NCBI GenBank assembly: GCA_013399305.1
Contig: VXAI01000009.1
Span: 1,872,711 to 1,936,710, forward strand
Source: Rostratula benghalensis
Taxonomy: Eukaryota; Chordata; Aves; Charadriiformes; Rostratulidae
Reading direction: 5' to 3'
Length of the DNA: 64,000 nt
Below, piece by piece: positions 19,701 through 31,942 of the stretch (the stretch's first letter is position 1; every line of letters starts with the position of its first letter). The notes under the pieces are model-generated. The model was not told the origin of the DNA. It did no database searches and saw nothing but the letters and a program-made list of their open reading frames with translations. Made by a program: the position numbers and the translations under genes.

Positions 19701-22700
19701 AAAAAAAAAAAAAAAAAAGTGTGAAAGTAAGTCAGGGATATGATGGAGAAATAAGAAGAATTTTCAGCATGGCTTTGCAAAAACATACGGGTTTACATCC
19801 ATTCCTATTTTCTTTCACCTTTGAAATATTTTGATAGTTTTAAGTTGTGTAAAAAGTATTGTAAGTTGAACTGTTGAACTGTGCATTATCCCTGACTTTT
19901 TTGTAACCACTTTATTAGAAAGATGGTATGTATAAAAAGAAACTTGTATATAAAAAAAAAAAGCGCCTGCATTTAGGGAACTATGAGTTTTGTCATTTCT
20001 CCAATAGTTCAAAAACATCTTTGATGTTTTTATATCTTAAGCTGAAACAGTATCACTTTGGTGGCAGCTCAGACCATCATATGTGAGTTATAAGTTTATA
20101 AATATGAAAATAATTTGAGATTTCAGAAAAGCACTACACTTATTTTAAGTGGCAAAGTTATTACAATCCAAATCTGTCATTGGCTGGAAAAGCTAACAAA
20201 GGCTGAAAAATGCATTTCAAATAAAAACCTTATCCATCTGGTATTGTTTATGTCTTGCAACTGTATTGTACTGGTCATCACTCAGTCCACATGATCTGCA
20301 TATGATTGTTCAGGGGTTTTTGTTTGTCTTGATTTATAGATGACTTTGATGAGCTTGTGGTGAGTAACAATGATGTTGTGCTCAAAAATATCGCTGAAGA
20401 TTTGCGGAATCGTTTACCCATGGAGGCAATGTTTAATTCGGAACATCAAGCTGTTCAGAAAGTAAGCTAATTGTTATGGTCTCAACTTGCTGAACCACTG
20501 CATTTATTTGGGGGCTGACTGTGCTGACTTGAGTTTCAGTAGTCGTTTATAGCAGAGAATCAACACTGGATTGAGGCATAGGAAATCTCAGTTTGGTTCT
20601 CAGGTCTGTTGCTCCATCATTGTGTGACCCAAAGAAAGCTGTTTGATAGTTCTTAATACTTTGATCATAAGGTATTTGGCATAGCTTTCATTCTGTGTGG
20701 TACCACACCTGTCACAGTGATTCTTTAACGCTAGCTCCATAATAGACTCTTAACGGCCCCCTTAAAGAAAATAGAAATACAGGGCCAGTGTGTTGCTGTT
20801 GCCATAATGTGGGCAGCCCAGAAATTAATTCCAGCTCTTTTCAGATTGTGGTGGCTCAGAAAGAGGTGGGCTGTGAGTCCTGTGGGAGGAGAGAGCACCT
20901 TTTCTACTTGAGCTGTCAGTAGAGGTGGAAAGTTAATGCATTTCCCAGAAAAGTAGTGTGTGGCTCTTAAACGGGAAAAGTTGATTGGCCACATGCAGCA
21001 AGCCTGGGAGAGGGAGGGAAGAGGAGTAGGAGGATGAACATTATACCCCTTCTAATGATGAGAAGGCAGGCATCCCAACTGGTATGCTTTTGATTGAAAA
21101 TGACACCCGTGTTAATCAGGGGTGTTTCTAGATTGAAGCGTAAGGCCTGAAGATGCAAATATTCAGACAGTTGAAGCTGAAAAGCAAAATTGGCCCTTCT
21201 AAATGTAAGTTACATTCTCGTCATTGAAGTGGCAAAGAAAAAGCTTCCTTTACCCTGTACCTCCTTTTTAGCCAAGCTCTAAGGAGACAAAATTCACAGC
21301 AGATCTCCTACTCAGCTGCTGAAACCAGCTTGCTTTCCTTTGTCAGCTTCCACTTACTGGTTATTTCAGTGGACTTTAACCATCCAGCCTGCATGCAGGT
21401 TTACTGTTGTTTAATTTTGATTTGTAACTTTTGAGTAGGGAAAAAGACTTGGATTTCAGGGCTTTTGAGAAAGGTAGGAGGGTGGGACAATTAAGTGTGT
21501 AACAATGTAAGTGGAAATAAGAGACTTGGTTATGCCTTTCTTGGGTTTTGTTCCTCTTCTCAGATACACCAGCATCCACTGCCCATGATTCACGTTGATG
21601 CATTCCTTTATGATGATGATTTTGTTGATTCATTGTGTGAGGAGGGGAAAATGAGTAGGAGCTATTGCACAGAGTGTGGCTCATACAAGACTGCATCTTT
21701 AGGTAAGTGCTCTTTTGGAAACATGAAAAACAAATTCAGTTTAACTGAACTGGTTTGTGCAGTGACTCAGCCGGACAACACAACATCGAGCTGATGGAGC
21801 ACTTTGTCCAGACTGGTGCAATGCACAGGCCAGAATTATTTCCCCTAACAATGGAAGGAGACTCCTACACATGTAAGTTGAATTAATTTGCAGTGTATTA
21901 GTGACCCTAGTTGCCCACAAGAACTGACCAGGGAAGAGGCAGGGCTATGTACCACTGAGAATCAAGAAGTAAGAGGGAGACAATACTGTTGGAGTCCATG
22001 CAGTAACCTCAGTCTCCGCTCAGGATGAAAAGCCCTAGGAAGGCCCATCTGTCCTAAAGCTTGTGTGTGGTGTGGTACAGATCAGTTGCCAGTATAGCAC
22101 AGGCATTGAAGGGGGAATGGTTTATATGGAGAACATTCCATTCCTTAAAACCTTGGAGTAGAAATTCAGGCTCTTAATAAAATGTTTTGCATTAATTGTT
22201 TCGAGCCTTAAGTGCCATGTTTGCATTTTCACTTAAAACGATTTCAAGTTACTTGCCCATATATTCTTCAGTATGTGTCACTGTGCAGAAAAAGGTAATT
22301 CAGTTTCATGAAGGCTTTCAAAATTGTCCATGTAAGGGAAGGAATCCCCAGACTCGAGATGGACTATTTGGCAGGCTACCTCTGATCTGCAAGCCCGGGT
22401 TTTCCAGGGTCCCCAACACTAGTTCGGGCAGGGAACCACACAGGTTTTCAGTTTTTCAATAACTCTTCAGATTAATATTTCATTGGTTAATAACACGGTA
22501 GGTAGTACTGCCCACCCAACACCTTTGTTCTGTTCTTATTTCCCAGAGTTTATTTCGCATTCCTTTTCCCTCATGGAACTGAAGTTTCTTTATCAACATG
22601 TACTGCCTGACCTGACAGGAAAGGTAGTGGTTGACGTTGGCTCCAGGCTTGGTGCAGTGCTATTTGCGGTAACTTCCAGCACAGGAATTCATATTTTATT

Positions 22701-25700
22701 ACTGTTGCAAACATTTTCCCTCTTCTCTGACTGCCTACTCTTGTTACTCCATCTTGGACTGGTCATTCTGAGAGGCACCTCTGATCTGATTCTCTGAACA
22801 GTATAAGGTGCTGTTTGTTAGTGAGATCAGTCTCTGTTCTGTTCCTCACAAGAGGGAACACAAAGGATCTTGCTTTTGGAGAGGAAAAGTCTGTTTTCCA
22901 ACAGAGTAGCATGTTGCTGTCACACAAACTGCTCTTTTGCTAGTTCCTGCTCTGTCTGTCCTTCCTAAGTTTGTCCTCTATGTCTTGACCACGTCTATAT
23001 ATAGATTAGTTACGTTAAATTCCTTTGTGAAGCTGACAAACTGTTAAATTAAACAAAGGAAGACTTTGATATGAATTTGTCTCCAAAAACATATTGTCTT
23101 GCTCTGCATTTTAAAATGCACATAAAATACTTCATCGAGAATCTTGAGTGCAATTTTGATTGCTTTTGGCATGGCTGGTGCAACATATGGCCAACAGCAA
23201 CGCAAAACACACATTACAACTTTCTTACAAAAGTCCATGGCTGTTTAGGGCTCAGTCTTGGAAACGCTTGAGCGTGTTATTTTACTCATCTGAATAATCT
23301 AATTTTGGGACCACTCGAATGAGGAAAGTTACTCCCATTTGTAAATATTTGCAGCATTGGGTCCTTAAATGGTAAAGCTTCTGCTAGCCTGAATTTGTTT
23401 TGAAGTACTCAAATGCTCATATTGTTATAGTAGAAGATAGTCTCAAGATAAAGCAGGGAAAACTTTTTTAAAAAAGACTTCTTTGTAATCATATTCTTAG
23501 CTTGTATTGGAGGAAAAGTGACTTCACCTTCACAGGTTGCTTTTCTACTCTCTCAGCTGCATGGTTTCAGAAACCTTTAGTAATTAGGTTGTAGTACACA
23601 GCTGCCTCAGATGTTCTGTATCTTTAGCATTGTTTGTTTGCCTTTGCCGTTGTTGGCAAAGTGTAATTGCGTGTTCAGTGGAGACAATTGCACTGAAGGC
23701 ACCGTCTTAAGTAGGGCCCTGTAGGCTTAAGTGTTTGCACTTTTTTCCCCTAAAATCTCCATCAACAAAATCTCCATCAACAAAATCTCAGTTCAAACCC
23801 GAACCATTATTTTGGGCTTCTTATTAAGGGATAATTTATCTTTTCATACGTGCCTGTATGAAGCACCTGAAAGTGGCAATAATACAATATTTAGAGGTGC
23901 TGACAAAAGACCCTGTGCCAGAATATCCCATTACAATACTGGTACGTTGTCCTCCATTTTCACTCACATAGACTGGGTATGTGTCATGGTTTGGGGTTTT
24001 ATTTCTTGCTATTTCCTTCTTCCATTCTCCTAAGAAACAAAAATGTGCAGACTCTTGTCCTTTCTCACTATTTTCGTAACTTGATTTGTACTGCTTTTTT
24101 CCTTCTGAGACAATTTTCCATCTGTTTTGGAATTGAAGTTGGAGCTTTCCTTTTCTTTTTATTAATTTGATGAGTCATTTTGGATCTCTTAATAAAATTT
24201 GAGATGTAAGTGGCAATTGCCAAATCAGGGGCTTAGCTTTGAAAAACGTCACGTCCACTGAAAGACATTTCGCAACTTGCTGTTTTAGAATGCTTTCTTA
24301 ATCTTGACCTATGTTTTTTTTTTTTTCATTTTAACTGAAATTTCTGAATTTGTTTTAAAACAACAACAAAAAAGTCACTAAATTTCCTTTTCCTAATGTA
24401 GGGTTATCTTTATAGCTCAGCATCCCAACTGTATGGAGTAGAAATGAATGCAGACTTTTGCCAGTTGCAAGAAATGATGGTTACAAAATACCAGTTCATT
24501 GACCGAATAAAGGTAATGAAACACACGGTTTAGCATACATATTTTAACCACTGTGTACTAGGTATCCTATTTATGTGAGTGGCTGGCAAATCAGCATTCT
24601 AAGAAATTTCTGCTTTTGCTTGTTTTGGTCCTAAACAAACGCTTTTCTCTCATAGCAGAGAGGAAGAGGGAAATTATCAAAATATGATAATGTGTTTAAT
24701 AGCTTAGCCTTTTTCCTGAATGGATTTACCCACTGGCTTACACAAAGCAGATACATCTTAGCTGTTTCTCCCAGAGAAAGCAATGACATTATTACCATTA
24801 ACTGTTGTGAAACTGAGTGTAAAAAGAGTTTCTGTCACGAATAACAAAACTAAATGTCTGTATTTCATTAACCTTATCAGAAGGATATTTGTACGATTTG
24901 CATCTAAGAACACCTCAAGGACTTATGGCTATTGGTACTTCCTTTCTTGGAATGTCAGTGCATAGGTACCTGCCACAAACAAAATGGGTTTCAAACAGTG
25001 TACTATCATTATGGAAACCATTTCCCTAGTCCCATTGTGGAAATAACTACTACTATTTTAAGTAGGACAAAAAAAAAAGTGTGGGTTTTTTTTTCTTTCC
25101 TTTCTGGGGAGTACCAGTTATTTTGTTACCAGTAAAAGTTGGTAAGTAGAATATGCTGAGTAGAATACTGACTTCAGTCTTGTGTTGTATGTATCTGCTC
25201 TTGAATGGAGTCACACAAACTGCTGGGTATAGTAATTTCTTGGGAATTAAAGTAACCAATTTTAAACTGGAAAGAAAAAACCCAACATTTAATATAGGGT
25301 AAGCACTATCATTGGGTTGCCCAGTTCAGTTCCAGTTGCTGCCAGTTTATCCATAACCTTTGGGTTTTGCGTATGTTTTGTGTTGATAACACCTTATTTT
25401 GATGAGACTGAAAGTGCAGTTAAGAACTCTGTCAAGTTACTTCAGTGGAGCTGGAGAACCAGATGCATGCTTTTAGCCTTGTATATTCTTTATTGTAAGC
25501 TTTTTTGTTTTTCCTTCACACCTTGTAATTCTGCTGAAGTATTCATTTCAGAGCATAAAGATAAGAAGATAATACATTTTCAAAGCAGTGCCTGAGGACT
25601 TAGCTATTTGAGTCTCATTAGATGCTAATTTAGTCATGTGACTCGTGTTATCACACTGCTTTGAACATTTCCATCTTAGATTTTTATTCTACCCCCAAAT

Positions 25701-28700
25701 GAATCCTCTCTAGAGATACATACTAGCTTGAAAAATAATCAGAATGCAGTTGCTGATAATTTATGACACAAATTTGAAAAACATCTAAGAGACCCTTCTT
25801 AAATAACAGTTGTTTTTTCAGTGCTTTCTGGATTTTTATTAAAATACATTCCCAGAGGACAGGGGGTGGAATGATATCTTTAGTGACTAAATCCCTGAGT
25901 GAAACCTTTGTTTCCTTTCATCGTTTGGTTTGTTAAAGTACGTAGAAAGTTGCTCAGCATCTTTTGCCATTTGAGCAAACACCTGGATGCTGGGAGGAAA
26001 GTAAACAGTTCTGCAGATCTTAGGAAACTTAAGATCTTAATTCAGAAATGGCAAATAATGATGAAAGGCTCGTTGTGTGTTCCATTGGGCAACCAGGCTG
26101 TTTTTAAAATCCGTTGCTGCCCCCTTTCTTGTGCCATCACACAGCCAGGTGGGTCAGGGAACTGGTCCAGCTGAAAAACAACTGAGCCAAAAAGAGATGT
26201 TTTGGCTGGAGCAATACCTGGGTCTGGCTTATGGTGCAGCCACACATGCTGATGTGGTCCTGCATTCACCAGGGGGAATGAGGGTGTGTTTGGGGAGGAA
26301 TGAGGTGCTTAGGTTGCTTTAGGCAGCACAGTCACCTGCTCTGTAAATGCAGGCTAATTTTAAGTTAAGGTTTAAGTGTTATTCAAGCGAAGGAAAAATC
26401 AACATATGTTCAAAGTTTCCCAGTAGTCTCCATATATCTTTCTGAATTGAGGTTTAAAATACTAGAACTGCCATTAGTAGGTCATTAAGAAAGTTTGCTA
26501 ATTAGGACCTCTTGTGCTGCAAGAGGTCTGCTGGTGGAACAGTCCACCAGTCACTCATGTTTGCACTAAAGGACTGCTGTTTCCTACAGAAATTCTGTGG
26601 GTTTGTTATTTTTTCCCCCTGACAATAAGAGTAGAGTAAAACGTCTGCTTAGCCTCAGAAACAGTATCCAAATCTCTTACAGTCTAGGTACATCCCAGTT
26701 CTGATACATGACTTCTGGCAGATGTAGCAGGGGCATGTTTTGCCCCAGCTGTCTGTCCTGCCCCACTGCAGGAGTCTGCTGCCCCTATAACAGGGCAGCA
26801 GGCAAGCCTATATACATAAATACCTTTACTACCCCAGTTTGTGCTCTTTCATTTTAATCTATGGCTAGAGGTGGCTTTATGCAGAGGACATGAGTTGACG
26901 ACCAGGACATGCTGTATTTAGGACTGCTGCTCCTGTGGCCTGACTGGTCCGTCCTCTTCCTCTGCTGCCCTAATGCTCGAGCTTCTTCTTAATCAGCTCC
27001 TGTACTGCTGCAATTTACAGTGCACTGTTTTAAGATAAATTATCACCAATCTTGATTGTCCAAAAAGCTGTAACTTTGATGAACTAGTGGGTAAATAGTG
27101 CAGATGTCCACACACTACAGGTGAAAGTAGGAATTTGACCAGTCATTCTGACAACTGAACTGTCCCTATTTCTCAGTGAGATAGAGCTTTCAAATACTAA
27201 CCTGCCCTTTCTGGGTAAGGTAAAAGAACACAGTTGCTTCCTTTCCACTCAGTGCAGGCAGTGGTGAACAGTTTGGCATGGTAATGTCTTTAAGGAGATG
27301 GAGCTGTTTGTTTTACTGATTTGGAGCACTTGCAGAGAACCCAGGGAATACAGCTCTCAAAGATGAAATGCTGCGATGCCTGGTTTTTTATGAAGGGTTT
27401 TCCTTCTGTTATTACTGATACTGAAATATTTGGCTATAATTGCAATTGCTGTAACGCATACTGGTAGCAAGAACCAGCATCATAAAATGTGGCAACTCAT
27501 CATCTTTTCCTCACTTGATCCCTTACAAGTTGCAGGGGTGGTAGTATCTGATTCCTCTGTCAACGAGAATAGCGTGCTTTGTGTGTTTGTTAGGAGGAGG
27601 AATACATAATTTACCCTCCTAACAAGTATTGTTAAGTGGGCAAAATGTTCTTCAACAGACGAGTGTTTTAGTCTTCTATGCTAATACTCAGCTTTCCTGT
27701 CAGAATTAAGAATTCCTTTTTACATCTGCCCGATACTGGAAGGATTTGACAAAATACGAAATGTGGAATCCATCAGGTTAGTGTACTTCCAGCACAACCT
27801 AGTAAAAGGTCACACAGGAAAGAAAAGAAGTTGTTCAGATTTTCTGTCCATTTTCAGGATGCAGGGATGCACTTTCAAAAAAAATTGTGGAACGCAAGTA
27901 ATATTCAGATTGGCTTTCTTTCCCTTATCTCTTCAAAAGATGATTCAATTTATGTTTCCCCTCATGTTTTTCTCCCAGTTTAAGAGGAAATCAAACACAT
28001 CTTGTCAGAGCGTTAATGAGCATCCATATTCTCCTGCCACTATAATCTCACCTGTTTGAAAATGACATGATGTGCTAATATCCTTGTTAGTAGGTGAAGG
28101 TAGGTGACATCAAACCAGCTCCTGTGATGACTGGAGAGGCAGTTGTTCAGTAAAGTAAAGCACTTGCTGTCCTCCAGTGCCACTGAGCATCCTGCCTTTC
28201 CAGCATTTCCAGTCCCAATACATGTCATGAGAATGCAGCTGTCAGACATGGTTCTGTAGTGTCTGTTCTAGCTATAATCCTTTAGTAACTCACTGAGCCT
28301 GTGTGATGGCTTTTAATATGCTCAAAAAAGCTTTAGCCAGCTTAGCTCCTTTCCTGAAATCAATGAGCATTTATGATAAAATATAGGTAAGTGAAATATA
28401 GCAGCCATCACATACGTCATCTCCTCTTTTACAGCACACTCTGTTCAACACCAAAAGTCAGGTGTAGTTTATTTCAGTTAACATAACAAAGTGAATATTT
28501 TAATTACAGGAGATTAATCTGATTTATTTTTTTTTTTGCATTTTATAAAGGCTATTCTGGTTATTTACTTCAGTTTTAGCTCCTGTGAAGCCAGTGAGAT
28601 ATCCTGTTTTGTGACTGGTTCAAAATGGTGGTAGCAGATGCTTTATTAAGTTGACAGGCTTCATGGCTACTTGAAGGGTGTATGTGTCTCTTAAATTAAT

Positions 28701-31700
28701 TTATGCCTTGTGAAATTTTTCTCCTTCAGGTGGTTCATGCAGACATCCGTACTGAGGCTTCACTTCTTCAGAAGGCTGATGTTGTTGTAATGAATAATGT
28801 CTTTGAATATTTTCTTGACAGACAGGAACAGGCCAGGTAAGCTATGTGTCCAAACAAGTCATCTATTTCTTTGGCAACGTGTGTGTAACCTTGTGAGTTA
28901 TGGAAAACCTTAAGGTTGTGCTTTTTGAAGTCACATACATAAATTACATAAGGAAATTGTTTCAAACTGCCTACACTTAATTGTTATACTTAACTGCTAA
29001 GGTGTTATGGCAGTTGTTTGTTGTTAAACCCACTAAACACTGCTGCTTTGTTTACCCAAACCTTGCCCTGAATCCTTGCACTGATCTGTTAAAATAGTAT
29101 CTTGCTGTTAAATGACCTGAAATTACTGTATCAGCATAAAGCTTAATCTTGAGAAAAAGAGACAGGTTACTGACTTGTGGATGTCAGAGTTTTAATACAG
29201 ATGCACTGCAAAACATGTTTAGTAAAGAAATTTCTAATATATCTTCATGAAGATGTGGTAGCTAACAAACATGCAGCCAAGGGTCTTCTCTTTCAGGTAC
29301 AAGACACAGATGAGCTCTTCCTAATGCAGCAGTATCAATTTAAAATGTAAATAACTTTACCATCCAAAGCTACTGTGCCTTTAGAACATGCTGTCAAAAA
29401 GAAAGCGTGCCTGTGTCTCCACCATCCCAAGCAACCACCTGACATTCAGGAGCAGTTTCAGCTAAGGCTCGTCCTGCTGCCCTTAATACCAGGTGGTGGT
29501 GTCAACCAGAGAGGCACAGAGGGGATGGGTGAAAGGTAGTGGGTGTTTCAAATCACCAGGAGGTTTGTTTCCAGGCACGTGACTCATTTGATTCTTCAGG
29601 AACCCGGGGATAGTGGTTTAATGCTGCATTAGTACCATGAAGACAAATGACATTTGAAGAATGCTGGAAATTAAATTCTTTTTAGGCTGAACTGCCGTGG
29701 TGCGAGAAATGATCTGACTTGCAAAATTGGCAAAAAGGAATGCTGGGGGCGATATTTAAATACTCTGATTGCTAATGTCTTAAGTATTTTGTCACGACTG
29801 CAAAGTATGTATGTAAAGAGCAGCTTGTTGTTAAGCATAATACACCAGCACTCAGAGACTGGCTTTTCTTCAAAACCAAAAGTTTAAAGGGAAAAAAAAA
29901 AAAGTTTAATCCTAGTCCAAAATGAAGATGTTGACAGTGTAAAATGGCCTGCACATATGTATCAGAGTTAAAAAGTTACAAAACCTAACATTGTAAGACC
30001 ATATATTCCCTCCATTTTTAATATGAAGCTTGATTTTGTTCATACAAAGATATTTACTTAGATATTAATAGTGACTGATAAGCACGTGTAGCAAGTCTTT
30101 AAGCTTAGTCTACCTCTGGCCACTGAACTGTAAAAGTGTTTGATTCATTTTATATCAAATATGCGTTTTTTTCTTCTAAAAATTGGTGACCTGTGTCTTT
30201 TAAATGTTTCAGAGCTTGGGAATTTATTGCTTGTAATGTGAGGAAAAGAGGGTCCTTACTAGTGACAGTTCCAAGCCTTAAAGAATCACTCTCAAAGCTC
30301 CAGGTAAGTTCCCTCAGCCAGTTTCAGCCAACACATTTTGTTGCTTTCTGCCAAAGTAGCAGTTGTGTAGTTTGGGGTCGCTGCTTGAGAGTATTTCTAT
30401 GAGGAAGGACACGTGATGTTGTGTGTAGATGACAAGATGTAGGACTCTGGATTCTATTTCCAGGTTGACCACCAACACATCTTCCTGTACTGTGATCGTC
30501 CCCACCTGTAAAATGGAAATGAATCACTGTATTACCACGTTTACTATTAACAATACCTTAGCTGTGAGGTTAAAAAAAGCCCCCCACAAAACATTATCGA
30601 AGCTACATTATGATGTAAGGTTTGTGATCCATTTCCATGAGACTTCTTCCAGGCATAGGGGCAGAACCTCAGAAGTACAGACATATTTATAAACTTCTAA
30701 AGGCAAAGCCTTGAAATGTTTTCCCTGCTTAGCTCTGCATTTCCACATGGCCTTGAAACATGACAAACTGTTCTGTAAAGCTAGTGGGAGAAAGGGACAT
30801 ATCAAGGAAGGACCATCCTTAGTCATAATATGGCAGTGTGAGCTGTTAGAAGTACAGATTAGGGAGAGACGTGGTCTCCCAACTAGCCAAGTGATTGCCA
30901 TCAGGCTTCTTGGATCGGTGACTTAGCTTTAAATTGTGGTTTGAAACAAACATGACAGCCTTGTAACTTGCAAAGAGGTAGAACACCCTGTGCTGCTGCT
31001 GCTGTTCCCTGAGTGCTAACCACTTCCAATGGACCAGCCTCTGCTCTGTGTCCATCTGCCGTAGGTCATCGGTAAATTACAGTTGTTAATGTGTATGATT
31101 ATTATTATTAAAATGATTATTACCATTAAAATGCCTAGACAAATTAGTTGGGCTGCCTTTAGTTAGGAAATAAAACACTGATCACACCTGACAAGGGTAT
31201 TTACAAAGCGGCTTGCTTGCCACAGTAGTCTGCTTTAGAGAAATGGAATCGCTTGCCTGTATGCTGATGGGTGAAATAGATCCTCAGCCCCAGGAGCAGC
31301 AATGGTGTCATTTGACCTTTTCTTGGAGCAGGCAGTAGTTAGAGAGCAGCTGAAAAGCCCTTAGCAGCCTTAATACAATACTCCCTGGGTGTAAAGCAAG
31401 AAAGTACCTGTGGTTCTTCCGTGGTACAGTTGGCTGCTCCCTCAACACTTCTGTCAAAGTGTAGTCCTCTGATCAGGATGCTTGAGGCTTGTACAAACAC
31501 AGACAGAGAAGCAACTGTAGCATGCTAGCAAAATATCTAGACTATCGACTGAGATAATTTTTAAAAGTTACCTTTATGCTCTCCTATTTAAGTTAAATGG
31601 CTTTCCAGAAATGAATTTATGGTTTCTGCATAATTAGGAATCTCTAATCTTTCTTATTGTATCTTGTCACCTTAACGTTGTGCTGACCTTGAAACTTCTA

Positions 31701-31868
31701 TTATGTTTCTCAACATTTCATCAATTTAAGGATCTGTTTGCATTGTTTCAGGCAGATATTCAGCTCAACCAATGGGTCGAAGAGATGCAGCTCGACTATG
31801 ATGTGTATATGGAAAAGGATGTTGACAGAGAAGCACTTGAACAAATACATTTATACAAGATTCTCTAG
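9126..31868 (+). CDS. Unnamed class I SAM-dependent methyltransferase-like protein, 301 aa, eight exons
   Basis: Exons 9126-9222, 20340-20461, 21564-21702, 22547-22668, 24402-24512, 28730-28836, 30213-30303 and 31752-31868 splice with closed phases to 906 bases (301 codons plus TAG). Residues 74-119 hold an acidic stretch and cysteines C98, C108 and C111 (CTEC). The Rossmann fold follows: motif I VVVDVGSRLGAV (146-157, SAM-binding loop), acidic end of strand 2 in YGVEMN (E174), motif III HADI (D202), motif IV region ADVVVMNNVFEYF (213-225), and strand 5 GSLLVTVP (246-253). There is no signal peptide or membrane helix. ATG 9126 has a strong context (G at -3 and +4). An in-frame ATG at 9054 would add 24 low-complexity residues. 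The substrate is unknown. I do not recognise an orthologue with a symbol; the MTase fold is inferred from motifs. Confidence 0.85.
11121..11195. repeat. 75-bp dispersed direct repeat, copy 1
   Basis: This 75-base stretch matches 12041-12115 without gaps, with about 64 of 75 bases identical; shared core TTAGAAGTGGTTTTCT. Flanking sequence matches little. The family is not recognised. Confidence 0.75.
12041..12115. repeat. 75-bp dispersed direct repeat, copy 2
   Basis: Second copy of the repeat at 11121-11195, offset by exactly 920 bases on the same strand. Either a decayed local duplication or two fragments of one unrecognised repeat family. Confidence 0.75.
13753..13792. repeat. Poly-T tract (40 nt)
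   Basis: Uninterrupted run of 40 T within intron 1. No recognisable retrotransposon body adjoins it on the left, so it is best called a mononucleotide repeat. Confidence 0.9.
19195..19585 (+). mobile_element. Old CR1 LINE 3' fragment
   Basis: Diverged but recognisable CR1 ORF2 C-terminal region. It contains GAGAGAGTCCAGAAGGTTCA- and AAAATGATCAG-like blocks, and near 19540 an AGGTTGTGGAGTCTCC block that encodes the VVESP motif shared with the younger CR1 copy at 56.3 kb. Many changes and no open frame; truncated at both ends. Confidence 0.65.
19694..19718. repeat. Poly-A tract (25 nt)
   Basis: Run of 25 A about 110 bases after the old CR1 fragment. CR1 elements do not end in poly-A, so the two are probably unrelated. 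Confidence 0.85.
20340..20461 (+). CDS. Methyltransferase-like gene exon 2
   Basis: One hundred and twenty-two bases code residues 33-73, from NDFDELVVSNNDVVLKN to EHQAVQK. The acceptor is TTTATAG at 20339 and the donor GTAAGC at 20462. It joins exon 1 in phase 1 after an 11.1 kb intron. Confidence 0.88.
20555..20665 (+). mobile_element. Possible MIR-like SINE fragment
   Basis: The block TTGGTTCTCAGGTCTGTTGC followed by TGTGTGACCCAAAG resembles the core of ancient amniote MIR SINEs (tRNA-derived half then TGTGACC). Heavily decayed; recognition is by eye only. Confidence 0.35.
21564..21702 (+). CDS. Methyltransferase-like gene exon 3 (cysteine cluster)
   Basis: Codes residues 74-119, starting IHQHPLPMIHVDAFLYDDDF and ending YCTECGSYKTASL, plus one base. 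The acceptor is TTCTCAG and the donor GTAAGT. C98, C108 and C111 could form part of a metal site; that is inference. Confidence 0.9.
21763..21872 (+). other. Possible cassette (poison) exon between exons 3 and 4
   Basis: A 110-base segment lies between GTGCAG and a near-perfect donor GTAAGT. Its inclusion after exon 3 would give a stop codon within about a dozen codons, because the length is not a multiple of three. Exon 3 joins exon 4 in phase without it. The acceptor's pyrimidine tract is weak. One frame is open throughout, but it does not connect to the main frame at either end. Confidence 0.25.
22547..22668 (+). CDS. Methyltransferase-like gene exon 4 (SAM motif I)
   Basis: Codes residues 120-160, starting EFISHSFSLMELKFLYQHVL and continuing through GKVVVDVGSRLGAVLFA. 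The VVVDVGSRLG segment is the glycine-containing SAM-binding loop of class I methyltransferases. The acceptor is CCCAG at 22546 and the donor GTAACT at 22669. Confidence 0.9.
23752..23791. repeat. 15-bp tandem repeat (2.6 copies)
   Basis: AAAATCTCCATCAAC occurs twice in direct succession from 23752, followed by a partial third copy. Confidence 0.85.
24402..24512 (+). CDS. Methyltransferase-like gene exon 5
   Basis: Codes residues 161-197, starting GYLYSSASQLYGVEMNADFC. E174 after strand 2 is the position that contacts the SAM ribose in this fold. The acceptor is ATGTAG and the donor GTAATG; both boundaries are phase 0. Confidence 0.9.
28730..28836 (+). CDS. Methyltransferase-like gene exon 6
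   Basis: Codes residues 198-232, from VVHADIRTEASLLQKADVVV to RQEQA, plus two bases. It contains the acidic D202 (motif III) and the strand 4 region VVVMNNVFEYF. Confidence 0.9.
30213..30303 (+). CDS. Methyltransferase-like gene exon 7
   Basis: Completes R233 and codes AWEFIACNVRKRGSLLVTVP and onward to SKLQ, residues 234-263. It is the usual helix E then strand 5 of a class I methyltransferase. The acceptor is TTTCAG at 30212 and the donor GTAAGT at 30304. Confidence 0.9.
30436..30560 (+). mobile_element. Possible MIR-like SINE fragment
   Basis: CCCCACCTGTAAAATGGAAA followed by an AT-rich tail resembles the MIR 3' part (CATCTGTAAAATGGGGATAA). Decayed; lies in intron 7 of the methyltransferase-like gene. 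Confidence 0.4.
31752..31868 (+). CDS. Methyltransferase-like gene last coding exon
   Basis: Codes residues 264-301, starting ADIQLNQWVEEMQLDYDVYM and ending IHLYKIL, then TAG at 31866-31868. The acidic C-terminal tail is short. A short 3' UTR with AATAAA follows. Confidence 0.9.
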   Translation, partial: ADIQLNQWVEEMQLDYDVYMEKDVDREALEQIHLYKIL

Positions 31869-31942
31869 CACCTGGAAAATGTTACTACTATCCTTGTAAT
31901 AACCTATTTTGGGTCTTAAATGAATTTGGATTGATTTGTGTG

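Larger units (their letters stand above)
9223..20339 (+). other. Intron 1 of the methyltransferase-like gene (11.1 kb)
   Basis: GC-rich to about 9.76 kb, then AT-rich. It holds a 75-bp dispersed direct repeat (11121 and 12041), a TAG-rich patch (13028-13095), a 40-nt T run (13753), an A run (19694) and an old CR1 fragment (19.2-19.6 kb). I see no further coding exon. Confidence 0.6.
20462..31751 (+). other. Introns 2-7 of the methyltransferase-like gene
   Basis: The introns are AT-rich. Apart from possible MIR-like fragments (20555-20665, 30436-30560) and a 15-bp tandem repeat (23752-23791), I see no gene, RNA gene or intact transposon in the stretches between the exons. Confidence 0.55.
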
